The notes under the pieces were generated by a model, which made no database searches, had not been told where the DNA came from, and saw only the letters and a list, made by a program, of their open reading frames with translations. The position numbers and the translations under genes are program-made. A stretch of DNA of 6,931 nucleotides from Acidobacteriaceae bacterium (GTDB lineage: Bacteria; Acidobacteriota; Terriglobia; Terriglobales; Acidobacteriaceae), in assembly GCA_003166055.1 (NCBI GenBank), contig PMWR01000474.1, positions 821 to 7,751 of the forward strand, in the 5' to 3' direction. Shown here one piece after another: positions 5,052 to 6,931 of the stretch. Within the stretch, counting starts at the first letter, position 1, and every line of letters starts with the position of its first letter.

Positions 5052-6434
5052 ATGGCCACCATCCCCGATCTTCGCCTTGACGCCGGCCTGCCCGCCAACG
5101 TCGATGCCGAAAAAACCATTCTTGGCGCGATCCTGCTGGACAACGCCGCTCATGCCGAAGCCGCTGAAAAGCTGGAAGCCGGCGATTTTTCACTCGAATC
5201 GCACAGCCGCATCTTTTTGCGCATGACGGAGTTGATGGACGCGCAGCGTGCCGTGGATATTGTTACGCTGGCCAACGAGCTGTCGCGCTACAAGGAGGTC
5301 GAGTCGGTGGGCGGCGTGGCCTACCTGGCAAGTTTGACGGAGGGTTTGCCGCGGCGTCCGGTGATCGAGGAGTACATCCGGATCGTCAAGGACAAGAGCC
5401 TGTTGCGGAAGCTGATGGGCATCTGCTCCATGGCCATCGCGCGGGCGGCGGACCAGAGCGAGTCGGCGCTGGAAGTGCTGGGGGTGGCCGAAGCGGAGCT
5501 GATGAAGGTCACCGAGAAGGGGCTGACCGGCGGCTTCCAGTCTCTCGACCAGATCGTCCAGCACTCTTTTGGCACCATCGACAATTTGTATAAGCAGAGC
5601 CGTGAAGTCACCGGCCTGGCTACGGGATTCAGGCAGTTGGACATTATGACCAGCGGGCTGCAGAAGGGCGAGCTGATCATCATTGCAGCGCGCCCCTCGA
5701 TGGGCAAGACCGCGCTGGCGATCAACATAGCGGAGAATGCGGCGGTTACCAGCAAGGCGACGGTGGCCGTCTTCAGCCTGGAAATGAGCAAGGAGTCGCT
5801 GCTGCGCCGCATGCTGGCCTCGCAGGCGTGGGTGGACCAGCGCAAGCTTCAAACCGGCTTTCTGCTCAAGGAGGACCAGGTCAAGCTGCAGCGCGCGCTG
5901 GAGCAACTGGTCGAGTCGCGGCTGTTCATCGACGACACGGCGGGTATTTCGCTGGCGGAGATGCGCGCCAAGTCGCGCCGTCTGAAGCAGACGGCCGGCG
6001 GCCTCGATTTGATCGTGGTGGACTACCTGCAACTGATGTCGGCTACGCTGTCGGGCGGGAAGAAGGGCTTCGAGAACCGGACACAGGAGGTGTCTGCCAT
6101 TTCGCGCGGGCTGAAGGCTTTGTCGAAGGAGTTGGAGGTACCGGTGGTGGCGCTGTCGCAGCTCTCCCGCGCCAGCGAGCGCCGGGGCGATGACAAGCGA
6201 CCTATGCTGAGCGACCTGCGCGAGTCGGGCTCGATTGAGCAGGACGCCGATGTGGTGGCTTTCATTCACCGCGATTCCTACTACAACCGCACCGAGGAAC
6301 TGTCGGAGGACGAGAGGGCCAAGTCGGAGATCATTCTTGCCAAGCAGCGCAACGGGCCGACCGGGACGGTGCATTTGAACTTTGTGTCGCGGTTTACGCG
6401 GTTCGACGATCCGGATACGACGCACGCGGCGTAG
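5052..6434 (+). CDS. dnaB: Replicative DNA helicase DnaB
   Basis: A 460-residue hexameric helicase that unwinds DNA 5'-3' at the chromosomal fork and recruits primase; the usual family length is 450-470. The N-terminal domain (about 10-110) starts with DAEKTILGAILLDN and includes the SHSRIFLRM and VDIVTLANEL stretches. The RecA-like C-terminal domain (about 170-455) has Walker A ARPSMGKT (Lys219, Thr220), catalytic Glu244 in FSLEM, Walker B LIVVDYLQLM (Asp324), Gln370 in ALSQLSR, the DLRESGSIEQDADVV segment, and the KQRNGPTG loop with arginine finger Arg433. No intein interrupts it. I chose ATG 5052, because MATIPDLRLD leads directly into the conserved start. The in-frame ATG at 4938 would add 38 Pro/Gly-rich residues unlike the family. 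There is no visible ribosome site before 5052. The usual partner rplI is not adjacent on either side within the window. Confidence 0.97.
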   Translation: MATIPDLRLDAGLPANVDAEKTILGAILLDNAAHAEAAEKLEAGDFSLESHSRIFLRMTELMDAQRAVDIVTLANELSRYKEVESVGGVAYLASLTEGLPRRPVIEEYIRIVKDKSLLRKLMGICSMAIARAADQSESALEVLGVAEAELMKVTEKGLTGGFQSLDQIVQHSFGTIDNLYKQSREVTGLATGFRQLDIMTSGLQKGELIIIAARPSMGKTALAINIAENAAVTSKATVAVFSLEMSKESLLRRMLASQAWVDQRKLQTGFLLKEDQVKLQRALEQLVESRLFIDDTAGISLAEMRAKSRRLKQTAGGLDLIVVDYLQLMSATLSGGKKGFENRTQEVSAISRGLKALSKELEVPVVALSQLSRASERRGDDKRPMLSDLRESGSIEQDADVVAFIHRDSYYNRTEELSEDERAKSEIILAKQRNGPTGTVHLNFVSRFTRFDDPDTTHAA

Positions 6435-6452
6435 GGAGGCAGCCCAATACAA

Positions 6453-6482
6453 CGAAACGCCGGTGTCTGGAACAACGTTTCG
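6453..6482 (+). terminator. Hairpin after dnaB
   Basis: CGAAACG and CGTTTCG form a 7-bp stem around a 16-base loop shortly after the dnaB stop codon. There is no following T tract, so intrinsic termination is uncertain; it could be a 3' stabilising hairpin or chance. Confidence 0.3.
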
Positions 6483-6636
6483 CGGCTGTCGGGTCGGTCT
6501 TCAGTACACTGCTGAACTGGCACCAGATACATGCGGACTTCGGCATCTTCGTGGTGATGATCGACTCGTAGTCTCCGGATTGGCGGGCATCCAACCGGGA
6601 CTCCCTAAACCAGGCATCGTTGGGGCTGTCAATAGC

Positions 6637-6665
6637 GCTTAAGTGATTGCGATGCATCGTTAAGC
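6637..6665 (+). promoter_or_regulatory. Nested palindrome upstream of the last promoter, possible operator
   Basis: CGATGCATCG (6650-6659) is a perfect 10-bp palindrome. It is flanked by GCTTAA (6637-6642) and TTAAGC (6660-6665), which are themselves complementary. It ends four bases before the -35 of the promoter for the gene at 6737, where an activator or repressor could bind. Confidence 0.35.
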
Positions 6666-6668
6666 CGC

Positions 6669-6698
6669 TTGACAATTGTTCTGGAAGTCTCCCATACT
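6669..6698 (+). promoter_or_regulatory. Sigma-70-type promoter for the gene at 6737
   Basis: TTGACA at 6669-6674 is a perfect -35 hexamer. CATACT at 6693-6698 matches the -10 consensus at four of six positions, with an 18-base spacer. Transcription would begin near 6705, giving a leader of about 30 bases that includes AGAAGGA at 6717-6723. Confidence 0.55.
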
Positions 6699-6736
6699 TT
6701 CAATGGCCTCAGCGCCAGAAGGATCGTGCATTTTCT

Positions 6737-6931
6737 ATGGGCTCTTTCAAATCAGGACCGCTGTCTTCACTACTGCTGATCGGGCTATTGGCCTGGATTG
6801 CAGTTGTGTTGATTGCGCCTCAGGTTGATCTGCCCGATGCCGCCTTTCAAGGAAATGGTTCCCCTCTTGGAATTCACGCACTAACGCGCGAGGTTCCGCA
6901 GAGGGACGCGAATATTGGCGCACCCGAGATT
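6737..6931 (+). CDS. N-terminal part of a membrane-anchored or exported protein (runs off window)
   Basis: The frame is open from ATG 6737 to the last base, 65 codons with no stop. It starts MGSFKSGPLSSLLLIGLLAW and continues with IAVVLIAPQVDLPDAAFQGN. Lys5 followed by a hydrophobic helix at about residues 9-27 looks like a signal peptide or a single N-terminal membrane anchor, with the rest (from about residue 28) outside the cytoplasm. I do not recognise a named family; the APQVDLPDxxF segment after the helix resembles small uncharacterised acidobacterial proteins from memory. The purine-rich AGAAGGA at 6717-6723 is 13 bases from the ATG, a bit far; no other in-frame start nearby fits better. 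A clear promoter upstream (6669-6698) supports this being a real gene. Confidence 0.6.
   Translation, partial: MGSFKSGPLSSLLLIGLLAWIAVVLIAPQVDLPDAAFQGNGSPLGIHALTREVPQRDANIGAPEI

Larger units (their letters stand above)
6435..6736. other. Non-coding spacer after dnaB
   Basis: About 300 bases with no credible gene; small open frames on both strands overlap the end of dnaB and have no recognisable character. It contains an inverted repeat CGAAACG (6453-6459) with CGTTTCG (6476-6482), 19 bases after the dnaB stop and without a T run, then the regulatory region of the next gene from about 6637. Confidence 0.55.

Noticed and set aside
5190..6452. 420-codon open frame opposite dnaB
   Set aside because: A long shadow typical of GC-rich genes; Arg/His/Leu-rich with no motif, opposite a fully conserved DnaB.
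6394..6675. 93-codon open frame on the minus strand after dnaB
   Set aside because: It overlaps the dnaB 3' end and has no ribosome site or family resemblance; too weak to list as a gene.

Overview
The window looks like chromosomal DNA from an Acidobacteriota bacterium, most likely class Terriglobia. The grounds are the style of the large VCBS/Ig-like exported protein with its 'GNYTITVTGTSG' ending, the intergenic palindromes built on a CTGAAG centre, the remnant of a small Cys/His-motif protein I associate with this phylum, and the sequences of GcvPB and DnaB. This assignment rests on recognising protein and repeat style, not on a database search.

Layout, left to right. (1) 1-393 is the 3' end of gcvPB, the glycine-cleavage P-protein subunit 2. 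(2) 394-1606 has no intact gene. It holds low-complexity and CACAG/CTGTG repeats (397-600), a broken minus-strand gene (710-1051) with an in-frame stop and lost candidate metal ligands, a C-rich tract (1061-1076), and a run of five predicted stem-loops (1342-1509), two of which look like acidobacterial palindromic repeats. (3) 1607-2268 is a vapBC-type toxin-antitoxin pair with a 4-base GTGA overlap. Just upstream are four TGATG pentamers at exact 7-bp spacing that overlap a possible -10 element, a candidate autoregulatory operator. (4) 2269-2465 holds a 16-bp perfect palindrome followed by a second hairpin. (5) 2466-4850 encodes a 794-residue exported protein: Ig-like domains, a seven-repeat FG-GAP/VCBS beta-propeller that appears inserted inside one Ig-like domain, and near the C-terminus a two-helix membrane hairpin with an internal lipobox-like motif that appears to split another Ig-like fold. 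(6) 5052-6434 is replicative helicase dnaB, with no visible Shine-Dalgarno and a TAAACT box seven bases before the ATG, so it may be leaderless. (7) 6435-6736 is a non-coding stretch with a palindrome and a good promoter (TTGACA) for (8) a membrane-anchored or exported protein starting at 6737 and cut by the window edge.

The genes do not form one pathway. GcvPB and DnaB are housekeeping genes, and the material between them is accessory: repeat-rich DNA, a decayed gene, a toxin-antitoxin module and a surface protein. I see no phage, transposase, CRISPR array, tRNA or rRNA. The items most worth a second look are the heptad operator candidate at vapBC, the nested architecture of the large surface protein and the decayed minus-strand gene.
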